In this document: one piece after another, positions 56,577 through 64,000 of the stretch | How positions within the stretch are numbered: the stretch's first letter is position 1 | How the letters are laid out: each line of letters opens with the position of its first letter | NCBI GenBank assembly: GCA_002437495.1 | Contig: DJQA01000001.1 | Coordinates: forward strand, 248-64,247 | Reading direction: 5' to 3' | Length of the DNA: 64,000 nt | From: Prevotellaceae bacterium UBA6398 | Lineage (GTDB): Bacteria; Bacteroidota; Bacteroidia; Bacteroidales; Bacteroidaceae | The notes under the pieces: model-generated | What the model was told of the DNA's origin: nothing | Database searches by the model: none | The model's input: the letters and a program-made list of their open reading frames with translations, nothing else | Position numbers and translations under genes: made by a program

Positions 56577-56613
56577 CTCTTTATTGTTTTTGTTTTGAAA
56601 AAATGTGGCGAAG

Positions 56614-56742
56614 TCAGTTCGACACCACAGTTGCGCCACCGGCCTCGGGAATTTCCAAAGGCATATAATTACGAGCAAAAAACTTGAGAAATTGCAGCGT
56701 GGCCTCGCGCGGGGATAATTCGGAGTGGGAGAATTTTACCAT
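56614..56742 (-). CDS. Small 42-residue protein, unknown function
   Basis: An ATG at 56742 opens a 42-codon frame ([20 protein letters not shown] then [20 protein letters not shown], ending SN). [12 protein letters not shown] looks like an amphipathic helix of the type seen in small Bacteroidales proteins of unknown function. A TATCTTTG -7 box (56765-56772) lies 22 bases before it and purT follows after 37 bases, so it would be the first gene of the purT unit. There is no signal peptide. Small ORFs arise by chance; the good promoter position and biased composition support it. Confidence 0.5.
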   Translation of the reverse strand: MVKFSHSELSPREATLQFLKFFARNYMPLEIPEAGGATVVSN

Positions 56743-56764
56743 AGGCTGTATTTTAATTGTTACA

Positions 56765-56772
56765 CAAAGATA
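56765..56772 (-). promoter_or_regulatory. -7 box before small ORF-purT unit
   Basis: TATCTTTG on the minus strand followed by TGTAACAATT, 22 bases before the small ORF's ATG, matches TAnnTTTG exactly. The -33 half is weak. Confidence 0.5.
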
Positions 56773-56957
56773 ACGTGAGGCATTGCACATTATTATTTCA
56801 CTTACAAAATTGTTGCACGTTATTTTTGCGGCGCTCCACAGCCAAAGAAGCCACCTTGCCGACGAAACACATGCCTCTTGTTTTTCAAGCAGTTTGCCCT
56901 TTCATGAAACATTATTGCAAGCACCTGTTTTTCTGCACATTGCAAGAGCGGAAAAAC

Positions 56958-57031
56958 AGGTCTGATATAAATTTTTCTACATAGGACGTAGTTTTTCCTA
57001 TGTCCTATGTAGTTTTTCTTATGTCTGATGT
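56958..57031 (-). repeat. 4x21-bp phased element, copy 13
   Basis: Plus-strand units AGGTCTGATAT (56958), ACATAGGACGT (56979), ATGTCCTATGT (57000), ATGTCTGATGT (57021). Minus-strand flanks TCTTGCAATGT and ATCTCAAACAC lie in phase on either side. It lies between the small ORF and the sigma factor gene; no palindromic module adjoins it. Confidence 0.92.
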
Positions 57032-57083
57032 AGTTTTCGAGGTGTTTGAGATGCACACATCCGGGTGCCACGTAATGCGTCTT

Positions 57084-57677
57084 TTAATAAACTTCAAGCA
57101 CTATGCCTCGCTCGCTCACCATTTTCCTTAGGTTTATGAGTCCATAGCGCATGCGTCCCAATGCGGTGTTTATGCTTACGCCTGTTGCATCGGCAATTTC
57201 CTTGAAACTCAAATTCTGGTAAAAGCGCATATACAAAACCTCTTTCTGGTTGCCGGGCAGTTCGTGCAATAGTTTCCCGACATCGGTGAGCGACTGTTCG
57301 GTAACCATTTTCATCTCCACCGTTATGTCGGACAGTGATGCGTTGTTAAAAAGATCGGTATCGCTCGAATCGTTTGAAATTACGTTAGAATTGCGGTCCT
57401 GACGGTATTTGTCGATCACAAGATTGTGGGCTATGCGTGTAAGCCACGCCGAAAAACGCCCGCTCTCCACATAGCGTCCCTGCCGTATGGTTACTATGGC
57501 TTTCATGAATGTTTCCTGAAACAGGTCGTCAGCCACCCCGGCATCGCGCACGAGGAATAATATATAAGAGTATATTTTCTGCTGATACCTCGCGAGCAAT
57601 GTATCGAAAGCGTCATTGTCGCCTCCGGCATAATTCTTCACCAACTGCTCGTCTGAGAGTTTGCACAATTTATCCAT
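57084..57677 (-). CDS. ECF-type RNA polymerase sigma factor
   Basis: A 197-residue sigma-70 family protein with region 2 (FDTLLARYQQKIYSYILFLVRDAGVADDLFQETFMKAI ... FSAWLTRIAHNLVIDKYRQ) and region 4 (LHELPGNQKEVLYMRFYQNLSFKEIADATGVSINTALGRMRYGLINLRKM). No anti-sigma gene adjoins it, so this is a lone ECF factor, a kind that is conserved in Bacteroidales and often controls envelope or oxidative stress genes. It is followed downstream by phased-element copy 13. About 190 bp of A/T-rich sequence lies upstream. Confidence 0.93.
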   Translation of the reverse strand: MDKLCKLSDEQLVKNYAGGDNDAFDTLLARYQQKIYSYILFLVRDAGVADDLFQETFMKAIVTIRQGRYVESGRFSAWLTRIAHNLVIDKYRQDRNSNVISNDSSDTDLFNNASLSDITVEMKMVTEQSLTDVGKLLHELPGNQKEVLYMRFYQNLSFKEIADATGVSINTALGRMRYGLINLRKMVSERGIVLEVY

Positions 57678-57871
57678 TACTATATTTATTTCATTTGTTC
57701 CTTGGAGTAAATCTGTGCAATAGGCGGTAAAATTTTGTATTAAGCATTACAAAATAAGCGATATTTATTTTAACCGCCAAATTTTTGCGCGTAAAAAGTT
57801 TACCGCCTGATAAAAATTCCCCGATATTGCCACAAAACAAGTCTTGCGCGCCCTACGATGCAGTTGCGGCA

Positions 57872-58789
57872 TCAGTTGGTTGCGTCCCGACAGGTATCTG
57901 TTTCACACATATTGCGTGCGTATGCCGCACGAAAGGCTTTGGGCGACATGTCGGTTGATTTTCGGAAATACCGTCCCAGGCTCGACACGTTGTCAAAGCC
58001 CATGTTAACGGCCACTTGCTTTATGGTGTTCTCGGGCTTTAGAAGCTCGCGTTTTATGTCGCGTATGGCATATTCGGTTATTAGCCGCAGCGCGGTTTTG
58101 CCGCTCACCCTTAGGCACACGGCGGCGAGGTGGCGGTTGGAAATTCCCAGTTTTTCGGAATAGTAGTCCACTTTTCTATGGCGGGGAAACGTTGATGTAA
58201 GCAGGTTGAGAAATGCATTGAAAGCCGCTTCGCTTTTGTAGAAAGTGTGCGGTTTCGCTTCCATGTGCTGCATGAGCATATCGGTAAGGTAGCACGCGGC
58301 GGCTCTCATCAACGCCTCCACCACTTCCTTGTGGTGATTGCTCGGCGCACTGCGCAAAGTGTTTTTAAGTATTGTGCTGTATGCGTTTATCACCTCCGAC
58401 TCCTCCCTGTCGAGGTGTATCACCGGGTTTTCCTCTATAACAAGGTTGAAATCCCAGCTGTTGGCCATAAGCATTACATTGCGCATAAACTCGGTTGAAA
58501 CGCACAGGCATGAACATTCAAAGTCCATGCTCTCCATCATGTTCTCTATTATATGGTTGGGGCGGCATATAATAAAGTCGTCAATGCCCACAGCGTAGTC
58601 GGTGCCGTTTATGGTTATGGCCCCGCGCCCTTTGTTGCAAAGGGCTATAACGAAATTGCTTATTTTCACCCTTTCGTTTAGGCATATGTCTCTCACGTTG
58701 TCGAACGCTATCACATCCTCATCGGCAAAAGTAGCCATGCAAAGAATGTCCCTGCCGTTTATATCGAAAGTTTTCTTATCAAAAGCCAT
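57872..58789 (-). CDS. AraC family transcriptional regulator
   Basis: A 305-residue regulator: N-terminal cupin-like ligand region (about 20-130, KISNFVIALCNKGRGAITINGTDYAVGIDDFIICRPNHI) and a C-terminal double helix-turn-helix AraC domain (VDYYSEKLGISNRHLAAVCLRVSGKTALRLITEYAIRDIKRELLKPENTIKQVAVNMGFDNVSSLGRYFRKSTDMSPKAFR). The ATG at 58789 (MAFDKKTFDI) is used; a TTG 10 codons upstream is possible. It ends the recR-led minus-strand series, 31 bases after the GNAT gene. Confidence 0.92.
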   Translation of the reverse strand: MAFDKKTFDINGRDILCMATFADEDVIAFDNVRDICLNERVKISNFVIALCNKGRGAITINGTDYAVGIDDFIICRPNHIIENMMESMDFECSCLCVSTEFMRNVMLMANSWDFNLVIEENPVIHLDREESEVINAYSTILKNTLRSAPSNHHKEVVEALMRAAACYLTDMLMQHMEAKPHTFYKSEAAFNAFLNLLTSTFPRHRKVDYYSEKLGISNRHLAAVCLRVSGKTALRLITEYAIRDIKRELLKPENTIKQVAVNMGFDNVSSLGRYFRKSTDMSPKAFRAAYARNMCETDTCRDATN

Positions 58790-58820
58790 GAGAAATGTTT
58801 TACGGATTTTTCCTGCCAAA

Positions 58821-59345
58821 CTACCCCGCCATTATTTTTTCGAAAATCAAGGCATCCTCGTATTTGCCATCCACAAAGAGCCACTGCGGCAACAGGGCTG
58901 CCTTTTCATAGCCGGCTTTTGCAAACAGTCGGCGCGAAGCCTCGTTGCTTTCGGCCACCACAGCGTATAGCGTGTGCAGCGCAACCACCTTTCGGGCATA
59001 TTCGCCAAGAAGCCCCAACACTTCCGCGCCTATTCCCCGGTTTCTGTAGCCGGGAAAAACAACAATGCCCACCTCGGCACGCCTGTGGCGGGGCTCGAAG
59101 TTTGTAATATCGGCAAAAGCCATCGGTACACCATCGGAATTTCCGCACGCAACAAGCCTCACTTGCTTGTCGGCATATATGTCATTAGCTGTGGAGGATA
59201 TGAAACATCTCACGGCAAAGCGAGAATAAGGAACATTTGTTGAGGAGCATGCCCAAAGCGCGGGGTCGTTCTCCACATCAGCGAAGATTTCCAAATCCTC
59301 CGGCTCAAGAGCCCTAAGGCGCACATTATTCCCTTTCAGCAACAT
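58821..59345 (-). CDS. GNAT family N-acetyltransferase
   Basis: A 174-residue acetyltransferase. NVRLRALEPEDLEIFADVENDPALW starts the fold, RRAEVGIVVFPGYRNRGIGAEVLGLLGEYARKV carries the R-G-x-G-x acetyl-CoA loop, and ESNEASRRLFAKAGYE is the typical end helix. It resembles SpeG/RimJ-like GNATs; the acceptor is unknown. Start at 59345 overlaps the GT2 stop (ATGA), so the two genes are coupled. Confidence 0.92.
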   Translation of the reverse strand: MLLKGNNVRLRALEPEDLEIFADVENDPALWACSSTNVPYSRFAVRCFISSTANDIYADKQVRLVACGNSDGVPMAFADITNFEPRHRRAEVGIVVFPGYRNRGIGAEVLGLLGEYARKVVALHTLYAVVAESNEASRRLFAKAGYEKAALLPQWLFVDGKYEDALIFEKIMAG

Positions 59346-60097
59346 CAGAAAAAGCGTTTGTATTTGAGATAAAGGTGCAAAAGTCCCTCTATGTGCTTTA
59401 AGCCTATAGGCGTGAGAATTCTGTTTCTCGTCATGCGCTGGCAATGGTGAAGCACCGTGAACTCGGGAACATAGGCAAGAGAAAAACCAGCCTTTTTAAC
59501 ACGCAGGCAAAAGTCGGCGTCTTCCGGACCATAGAATATCTTTTCGTCCAGCGGCCCCGCCGCCTCATACGCCTCGCGTCTTATAAGCTGGCACGCACCT
59601 ATGAGGTATTCGGGTTCAAAGCTCCGCTTCATTTTCTCAAGCCCGTAAGCGTAGCGATAGCCGTGGGGATGGAGCAGGTTTTTAACCTTTTCACCTATGC
59701 CGGGATAGCGTTTACAGCTTTCCTGCACCAAACCGTCGGCATCTACAAGGCGGCAGCCCGCAAGACCCACTCCGGGGTTTTCTTTCATGAACTTAATCAT
59801 GCCGCAAACCACCGGCTCGGTTATTTCCGTGTCGTTGTCAAGAATCCAAAGGAATTCGCCGTTGGCACGCTCCAAGGCCCTGTTGCGGGCGTATGCCACG
59901 CCATGGTTTTTATCAAGCGGAATTGCCGTTACTCCGGGATATTTGTCGTGCAGGAAATGAATTGTGCCGTCCTCGCTGCCGTTGTCCACAACTATAATCT
60001 CAACATCCTCACGCTCCATCAAGAACGACATCGACTTGAGGCAGTTTGAAAGAAGTTTTCTTCCGTTCCAGGTTATAAGTATCACAGACAGCAGCAT
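59345..60097 (-). CDS. Glycosyltransferase family 2 protein
   Basis: A 250-residue GT-A transferase: SVILITWNGRKLLSNCLKSM, IIVVDNGSEDGTI, LDKNHGVAYARNRALERA, LWILDNDTEITEP (DxD-like) and GPLDEKIFYGPEDADFCLRVKKAGF (acid region). It lies 4 bases after the radical SAM gene and overlaps the GNAT start. Pairing with a B12-type radical SAM protein suggests a modified cell-surface glycan or lipid, but the substrate is unknown. Confidence 0.92.
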   Translation of the reverse strand: MLLSVILITWNGRKLLSNCLKSMSFLMEREDVEIIVVDNGSEDGTIHFLHDKYPGVTAIPLDKNHGVAYARNRALERANGEFLWILDNDTEITEPVVCGMIKFMKENPGVGLAGCRLVDADGLVQESCKRYPGIGEKVKNLLHPHGYRYAYGLEKMKRSFEPEYLIGACQLIRREAYEAAGPLDEKIFYGPEDADFCLRVKKAGFSLAYVPEFTVLHHCQRMTRNRILTPIGLKHIEGLLHLYLKYKRFF

Positions 60098-60101
60098 GGT
60101 G

Positions 60102-61538
60102 TTATCCGAAAAGTTTTATTTTCAAAGCTTTCAGTGCCGAGACAAACTCTTTAACGCTGCGAAACCTGCGAATTTGCTTTAGCACAAACGCCGGCGAGAG
60201 AAAATAGCTCAGATTTGCCCGAAAAAGTATCCGTTCCATCTCCTTGGCTGAGAGGTTTGGGTAATTCACAATCGAAGTGCGCTGCACATCGGTGGGGGTA
60301 TATTCGCCCGCAACTATCCAATTGTTTTCCTTGGCAAGGTTGTAGAATTCCGTGCCGGGGAACGGAGACACGATGTTGAACATAATCTGGTCAACCCCCA
60401 ACCGTCTTGCCCTGCGTATGGTGTCTTTCAGTTTTTCGCGCGTTTCGAGCGGAGATGTTCCTATAAGTATGTTGAGCTTCACAGGCACCTTGTATTTTTT
60501 CAGCAGAGCCACCGCCTTGTAAATATGTTCCCTTGTGAAGCCTTTCTTTATGTATCTCAAAATTTCATCGTCAAATGATTCCACTCCGAGATCTATATAC
60601 CGACATCCCGACTCGCCGAGCATTTTGGCTATTGGCTCGGTTATTTCGTCCACCCTTGCCTGACAGCCCCACGCAAAGCCGTGCTTTTTAAGTGCATCGC
60701 ATAGGGATTTTGTGCGCTTCTCATTCCAAATGAAATTGTCGTCCATAAAGCCCACCGCCTTGTAGCCTTGCGCCGCGAGCATATCTAATTCGGCGGCAAC
60801 ATTCTCTACCGAGCGGAATGCCACAGCGGGTTTCCTGCCGTTTTCCCTGCGGTATTCTATCTCACGAGCGAATGTAAGCGAGCTTGGAACACAATATATG
60901 CACTTGAACGGGCATTGCCGCGAAGTCAGCGCGGGAGTGTAGGGGGTTACTTTGAGCTTGGGGTTGTGGAAAGAGCGGTTGCCAAGCAGGTGGCGTGCAG
61001 GGAAAGGCAGTTCGTCAAGGTTCTTCAGCAACGCATGCGGCTTGTTGTTCACCACTTTTCCGCCTTCAAGGTAGGATATTCCGTCAACTTTTCGCCATTC
61101 CTCCTCGCCACCGGTGCGGAACGCCTCCAAAAGTTCGAGGAGTGCCATATCGGGTTCCCCGCGAACCACAATCGTACGCTCGTGGTTCACGCATTTGTTT
61201 ATATAATACGTGGGGCCGGGACCGAGAAGCAGGCAATAAGCCTTAGGTTTCTGTCGGTGTATAATCTGCACCGCATGCAAATCGGTGTCTATCGAAAGAT
61301 TTACTGTCCAAAACGAGTAGAAATCGCTGTCATCGCCCAAAACGAACTCCTCAAGGCTGTCTTTTTCGTACGTAAAATCGTGATACGCCACCTCGAAATC
61401 CCCCGACTTTTCCATAAGGGCTGCAACCGTCAGCTCGTATATGTTTGGAGTGGGATATACAACGTGCGTACACCCTGAACTGCGCTCTGCGGGGCGTTGA
61501 CCCGCCAATGGCGGCGGTACCAGGAAAGTTATTTTCAT
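60102..61538 (-). CDS. B12-binding-domain radical SAM protein
   Basis: A 478-residue protein with an N-terminal cobalamin-binding-like domain (MKITFLVPPPLAGQ ... CLLLGPGPTYYIN ... TIVVRGEPDMALLELLEAF), a radical SAM core with the cluster motif SRQCPFKCIYCVPSS, and a C-terminal domain ending FRSVKEFVSALKALKIKLFG. The segment GYKAVGFMDDNFIWN and YIDLGVESFDDEILRYIKKGFTREHI are typical of BchE-like class B enzymes, which methylate or cyclise unactivated carbons. The ATG at 61538 is the start of the cobalamin-like domain. The substrate is unknown. Confidence 0.9.
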   Translation of the reverse strand: MKITFLVPPPLAGQRPAERSSGCTHVVYPTPNIYELTVAALMEKSGDFEVAYHDFTYEKDSLEEFVLGDDSDFYSFWTVNLSIDTDLHAVQIIHRQKPKAYCLLLGPGPTYYINKCVNHERTIVVRGEPDMALLELLEAFRTGGEEEWRKVDGISYLEGGKVVNNKPHALLKNLDELPFPARHLLGNRSFHNPKLKVTPYTPALTSRQCPFKCIYCVPSSLTFAREIEYRRENGRKPAVAFRSVENVAAELDMLAAQGYKAVGFMDDNFIWNEKRTKSLCDALKKHGFAWGCQARVDEITEPIAKMLGESGCRYIDLGVESFDDEILRYIKKGFTREHIYKAVALLKKYKVPVKLNILIGTSPLETREKLKDTIRRARRLGVDQIMFNIVSPFPGTEFYNLAKENNWIVAGEYTPTDVQRTSIVNYPNLSAKEMERILFRANLSYFLSPAFVLKQIRRFRSVKEFVSALKALKIKLFG

Positions 61539-61564
61539 GTTTCGGCTCAAAACTTTTTTTGCGG

Positions 61565-62011
61565 TCAGCTCTCCGCGTCCAAATCGCCCGCAATGCGTTT
61601 TTGCGTTGGAGCGAAAAGCGTTGATGCCGCCACACATATTAACGCGCAAAAGCCGCCGATATTATTTAATGTGGCATAATATGCCCACAAATCAAACACT
61701 GTTACAATGCCGAAGCATACAATTCTCAAATTCCACATCACACCGTAACGTTCCAACTTTGCGCCGAGGGGCAGCGACTTGTGCCTTGTTAGTTGGTTTG
61801 AGAAAATTTTGAACGACAGCGGCACCGTGATTATTGTGAGCAACACACATATCGTGCCGAGGGCGTATTCCGCATTTGCCGCGCCTACAAGCTGCCCCTT
61901 TGCCTCGGGAAGCAGTTCGTACACACCGGCAAACAAAAACGCCGCAAAAAAATAAGCGGCATATGCCAACCTGCAACTGCGCACAAGCGACTTTATACCA
62001 TTTTTAGTCAT
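61565..62011 (-). CDS. Four-helix membrane protein, unknown function
   Basis: A 148-residue membrane protein with about four hydrophobic segments (AAYFFAAFLFAGVYELL, YALGTICVLLTIITVPLSFKIF, WNLRIVCFGIVTVFDLWAYYAT, IGGFCALICVAASTLF) and no recognised motif. It lies between recR (12 bases) and the radical SAM gene (26 bases) on the same strand. I do not recognise the family. Confidence 0.8.
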   Translation of the reverse strand: MTKNGIKSLVRSCRLAYAAYFFAAFLFAGVYELLPEAKGQLVGAANAEYALGTICVLLTIITVPLSFKIFSNQLTRHKSLPLGAKLERYGVMWNLRIVCFGIVTVFDLWAYYATLNNIGGFCALICVAASTLFAPTQKRIAGDLDAES

Positions 62012-62023
62012 ATTCTTTGTTTA

Positions 62024-62641
62024 TTAGTGGTTTGCCGTGAATTCCGTGCGGTTAAGTATGGAGCGCCCGAGTGTTACCTCGTCGGTGTATTCAAGCTCGC
62101 CGCCAACCGTTACACCCCGCGCTATAACCGAAAGCTTCACGCCCGTGTCTGCCAATCGGCGCGATATGTAGAAATTGGTAGTGTCGCCCTCCATCGTGGG
62201 ACTGAGCGCAAGTATCACCTCGTCCACTCCGCCGGCCTTTACGCGGTCAACCAGCGACTGAATCTCTATATCTCCCGGCCCCACCCCGTCAACAGGCGAA
62301 ATCACGCCGCCAAGCACATGGTAAAGTCCCGTGTACTGCTGCGTGTTCTCAACCGCCATAACATCCTGCACATTCTCCACAACACATATCGTCGAAGAAT
62401 CGCGGCGCGGGTTGGCGCAGATATCACAAACATCGCTGTCGCATATGTTATGACACACCTTGCAATACTTCACTCCGTGGCGCAGCGTTTTTACTGCCTC
62501 GGCAAAAGCGTCGCTCACCTCCTCGTTCTGCCTCAGCAAATGCAACACAAGGCGCAAGGCTGTTTTGCGCCCAATCCCCGGCAGGCGGGAAAATTCCTCA
62601 ACCGCGCGGTTTAACAGTTTTGAAGGGTATTGCTGCTCCAT
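62024..62641 (-). CDS. recR: Recombination protein RecR
   Basis: A 205-residue protein of the RecFOR gap-repair pathway. Helix-hairpin-helix [15 protein letters not shown], the four-cysteine zinc finger [16 protein letters not shown] and a Toprim domain ([28 protein letters not shown] ... [24 protein letters not shown]) match. The ATG at 62641 ([17 protein letters not shown]) is the family start. It heads a six-gene co-oriented series with short gaps and is divergent from engB. Confidence 0.97.
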   Translation of the reverse strand: MEQQYPSKLLNRAVEEFSRLPGIGRKTALRLVLHLLRQNEEVSDAFAEAVKTLRHGVKYCKVCHNICDSDVCDICANPRRDSSTICVVENVQDVMAVENTQQYTGLYHVLGGVISPVDGVGPGDIEIQSLVDRVKAGGVDEVILALSPTMEGDTTNFYISRRLADTGVKLSVIARGVTVGGELEYTDEVTLGRSILNRTEFTANH

Positions 62642-62692
62642 ACAAGAAAGGTGGCACACGGGTCGTAATCCGTTTTCACCGAAAAAGCCTTG

Positions 62693-62729
62693 CAAAGTTA
62701 AGAAAACTCACCCAAAAAGCCTAACTTTG
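62693..62729. promoter_or_regulatory. Back-to-back promoter region of recR and engB
   Basis: TAACTTTG occurs on the minus strand at 62693-62700 and on the plus strand at 62722-62729, pointing away from each other. The two cores are only 21 bases apart, so the upstream half of each promoter falls on the other's -7 region, and polymerase binding to both at once may not be possible. Confidence 0.6.
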
Positions 62730-62754
62730 CCAATATTTATAACCCCATGCCATA

Positions 62755-63408
62755 ATGAAGCCTACTCCACCGAGAAGAAACAAATACGACATCGTTACAT
62801 CGGAATTTGTAATAAGCAACACCGACATAAGTCTCTGCCCCAACGACGGAAAGCCCGAATACGCTTTCATAGGGCGGAGCAATGTGGGCAAAAGCAGCCT
62901 TATAAACATGCTGTGCGGCAGAAAGAAACTCGCCATGACATCGGCGCGGCCGGGAAAAACCATGCTAATAAACCACTTTCTTATTAACGGCAGCTGGTAT
63001 ATTGTCGACCTTCCGGGCTACGGCTACGCACGCCGAAGCAAAACCGACCGCAACAAGTTTGGCAGCATAATAGGCAGCTACGTTGGCGGGCGGCAGGAGC
63101 TAACATGCCTGTTTGTGCTTATCGACTCGCGTGTGCCGCCGCAGAAAATAGACGTGGACTTCATCAACAACGCAGGAACCGAGGGAATACCACTCGCAAT
63201 TGTGTTCACCAAAGCCGACCGGCCCAACGACAAGGAGCTTAAAGAAAACATAGATGCAATGCGCAAAGCCCTGGCGGAAACCTGGGAGGAGCTGCCACCC
63301 ATATTCACAACATCATCGATGCGAAAAACGGGGAAAGACGAGCTGCTTGAATACATACACGGCATTAACATGCAGCTGGCAGGCACCAAATCCACCACCA
63401 CACCATGA
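62755..63408 (+). CDS. engB: Ribosome biogenesis GTP-binding protein EngB/YsxC
   Basis: A 217-residue small GTPase needed for 50S assembly. G1 IGRSNVGKSSLI, G2 region TSARPGKTM, G3 DLPGYGYA, G4 FTKADRP and the G5 region TTSSMRKTG match YihA/YsxC. The ATG at 62755 fits the family start. Its stop overlaps the next gene's ATG (ATGA). Confidence 0.97.
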   Translation: MKPTPPRRNKYDIVTSEFVISNTDISLCPNDGKPEYAFIGRSNVGKSSLINMLCGRKKLAMTSARPGKTMLINHFLINGSWYIVDLPGYGYARRSKTDRNKFGSIIGSYVGGRQELTCLFVLIDSRVPPQKIDVDFINNAGTEGIPLAIVFTKADRPNDKELKENIDAMRKALAETWEELPPIFTTSSMRKTGKDELLEYIHGINMQLAGTKSTTTP

Positions 63409-63983
63409 ACGCCAAAGAATTGCGCGATGCGGGAACACTCTACAACCCATGCAGCAGCGAAGAACTGCGCAATGAATACTCCCGCGCCGCCGAACTCGTT
63501 TACCGATTTAACTCGCTGCGCCTTTCGGCCACAAAAGAGCGCGAGACTGTAATGAAGTCGCTGTTGGGGAGCATGGGTACGCGATGCTGCATAATAACAC
63601 CGTTCCACTGCGATTTCGGATACAATATTCATATAGGCGAAAACTTTTTCGCCAATTCGGGGCTCGTTATCCTCGACACCGCAAGGGTTAACATAGGCAA
63701 CAATGTGCTCATAGGGCCGCAGGTGGGAATTTACGCCGCATACCACCCCCTCGATGTAAACACGCGCACCGCAGGACTTGAAGCCGCCAAGGCAATAACC
63801 ATATGCGACAACGTATGGATAGGCGGACACGCAAGCATACTTCCCGGAGTTACAATAGGCGAAGGCGCCGTTATAGGCGCGGGCAGCGTGGTAACCCACA
63901 GCATTCCGCCCCAAGTGGTGGCGGCAGGAAACCCATGCAGAATTATAAAACACATCGAAAACACAGAAACGCAGCAACCCTGA
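63405..63983 (+). CDS. Sugar O-acetyltransferase (maltose acetyltransferase type)
   Basis: A 192-residue left-handed beta-helix acetyltransferase. The Mac domain (MNAKELRDAGTLYNPCSSEELRNEYSRAAELVYRFNSL) precedes hexapeptide repeats (IHIGENFFANSGLVILD, VNIGNNVLIGPQVGIYAAYHP with the catalytic histidine, DNVWIGGHASILPGVTIGEGAVIGAGSVVTHSI). It acetylates a sugar using acetyl-CoA. Coupled to engB by a 4-base overlap; complete within the window. Confidence 0.95.
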   Translation: MNAKELRDAGTLYNPCSSEELRNEYSRAAELVYRFNSLRLSATKERETVMKSLLGSMGTRCCIITPFHCDFGYNIHIGENFFANSGLVILDTARVNIGNNVLIGPQVGIYAAYHPLDVNTRTAGLEAAKAITICDNVWIGGHASILPGVTIGEGAVIGAGSVVTHSIPPQVVAAGNPCRIIKHIENTETQQP

Positions 63984-64000
63984 GGCGTGCAAACCCACGC

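Overview
The window comes from a Bacteroidota chromosome, most likely order Bacteroidales. The evidence is the 5' end of a 16S rRNA gene reading GATGAACGCTAGC (minus strand, positions 1-41), promoters of the TTTG / TAnnTTTG type before many genes, and gene families typical of the phylum: PorQ of the type IX secretion system, an RprX/RprY-like two-component pair, Bacteroidota-type TonB, DUF4827 and a GTPase-motif-degenerate EF-G paralogue. All names below rest on reading translations by eye; no database search was run.

Layout. 1-800: 16S 5' end, its leader with a boxA-like site, and the rRNA promoter. 0.8-9.5 kb: surface-glycan genes (flippase, phosphoethanolamine transferase, acyltransferase, fucosyltransferase-like protein, an unknown DGD-motif protein), interrupted by a probable toxin fragment with an HECIH motif plus a leucine-rich-repeat lipoprotein. 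10-30 kb: mostly minus-strand housekeeping genes (prfA-purM-lemA-TPM, DPP IV, EF-G2, GH2 beta-galactosidase, chorismatase-like, tRNA-Ser, tatD, polyprenyl synthase, tonB), with hemW on plus. 31-36.5 kb: porQ-cmk-ispH, then the histidine kinase and response regulator pair. 37-41 kb: menA-CPBP protease, marR, rpsF-rpsR-rplI. 41.5-46 kb: mtaB-GT2-methyltransferase operon and a metallophosphoesterase. 46-51 kb: a HEAT/DUF1080 protein with a Tat-type Gfo/Idh oxidoreductase, which suggests 3-keto-glycoside metabolism. 51-57 kb: a small ORF-purT-rpe-comEC-DHH phosphoesterase unit, then an ECF sigma factor. 58-62.6 kb: recR heading an operon with a membrane protein, a B12 radical SAM protein, GT2, GNAT and AraC genes. 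62.7-64 kb: engB and a hexapeptide acetyltransferase.

The main unusual feature is a family of 13 intergenic elements. Each holds four 11-bp units of the form AYRT-N3-AYRT that start exactly 21 bp apart (0, +21, +42, +63), separated by A- or T-rich 10-bp linkers. The phase never slips in any copy, yet the sequence and orientation of individual units change from copy to copy. Conserved flanking motifs sit at -21 and +84 in the same phase, and about half the copies adjoin a second palindromic repeat (GGCGTATGGCATACGCC). Thirteen of the 14 gene-free gaps longer than 300 bp contain exactly one copy. Two-helical-turn spacing with phased A-tracts suggests a curved, multi-site DNA platform, for example for a nucleoid-associated protein; this function is inference.
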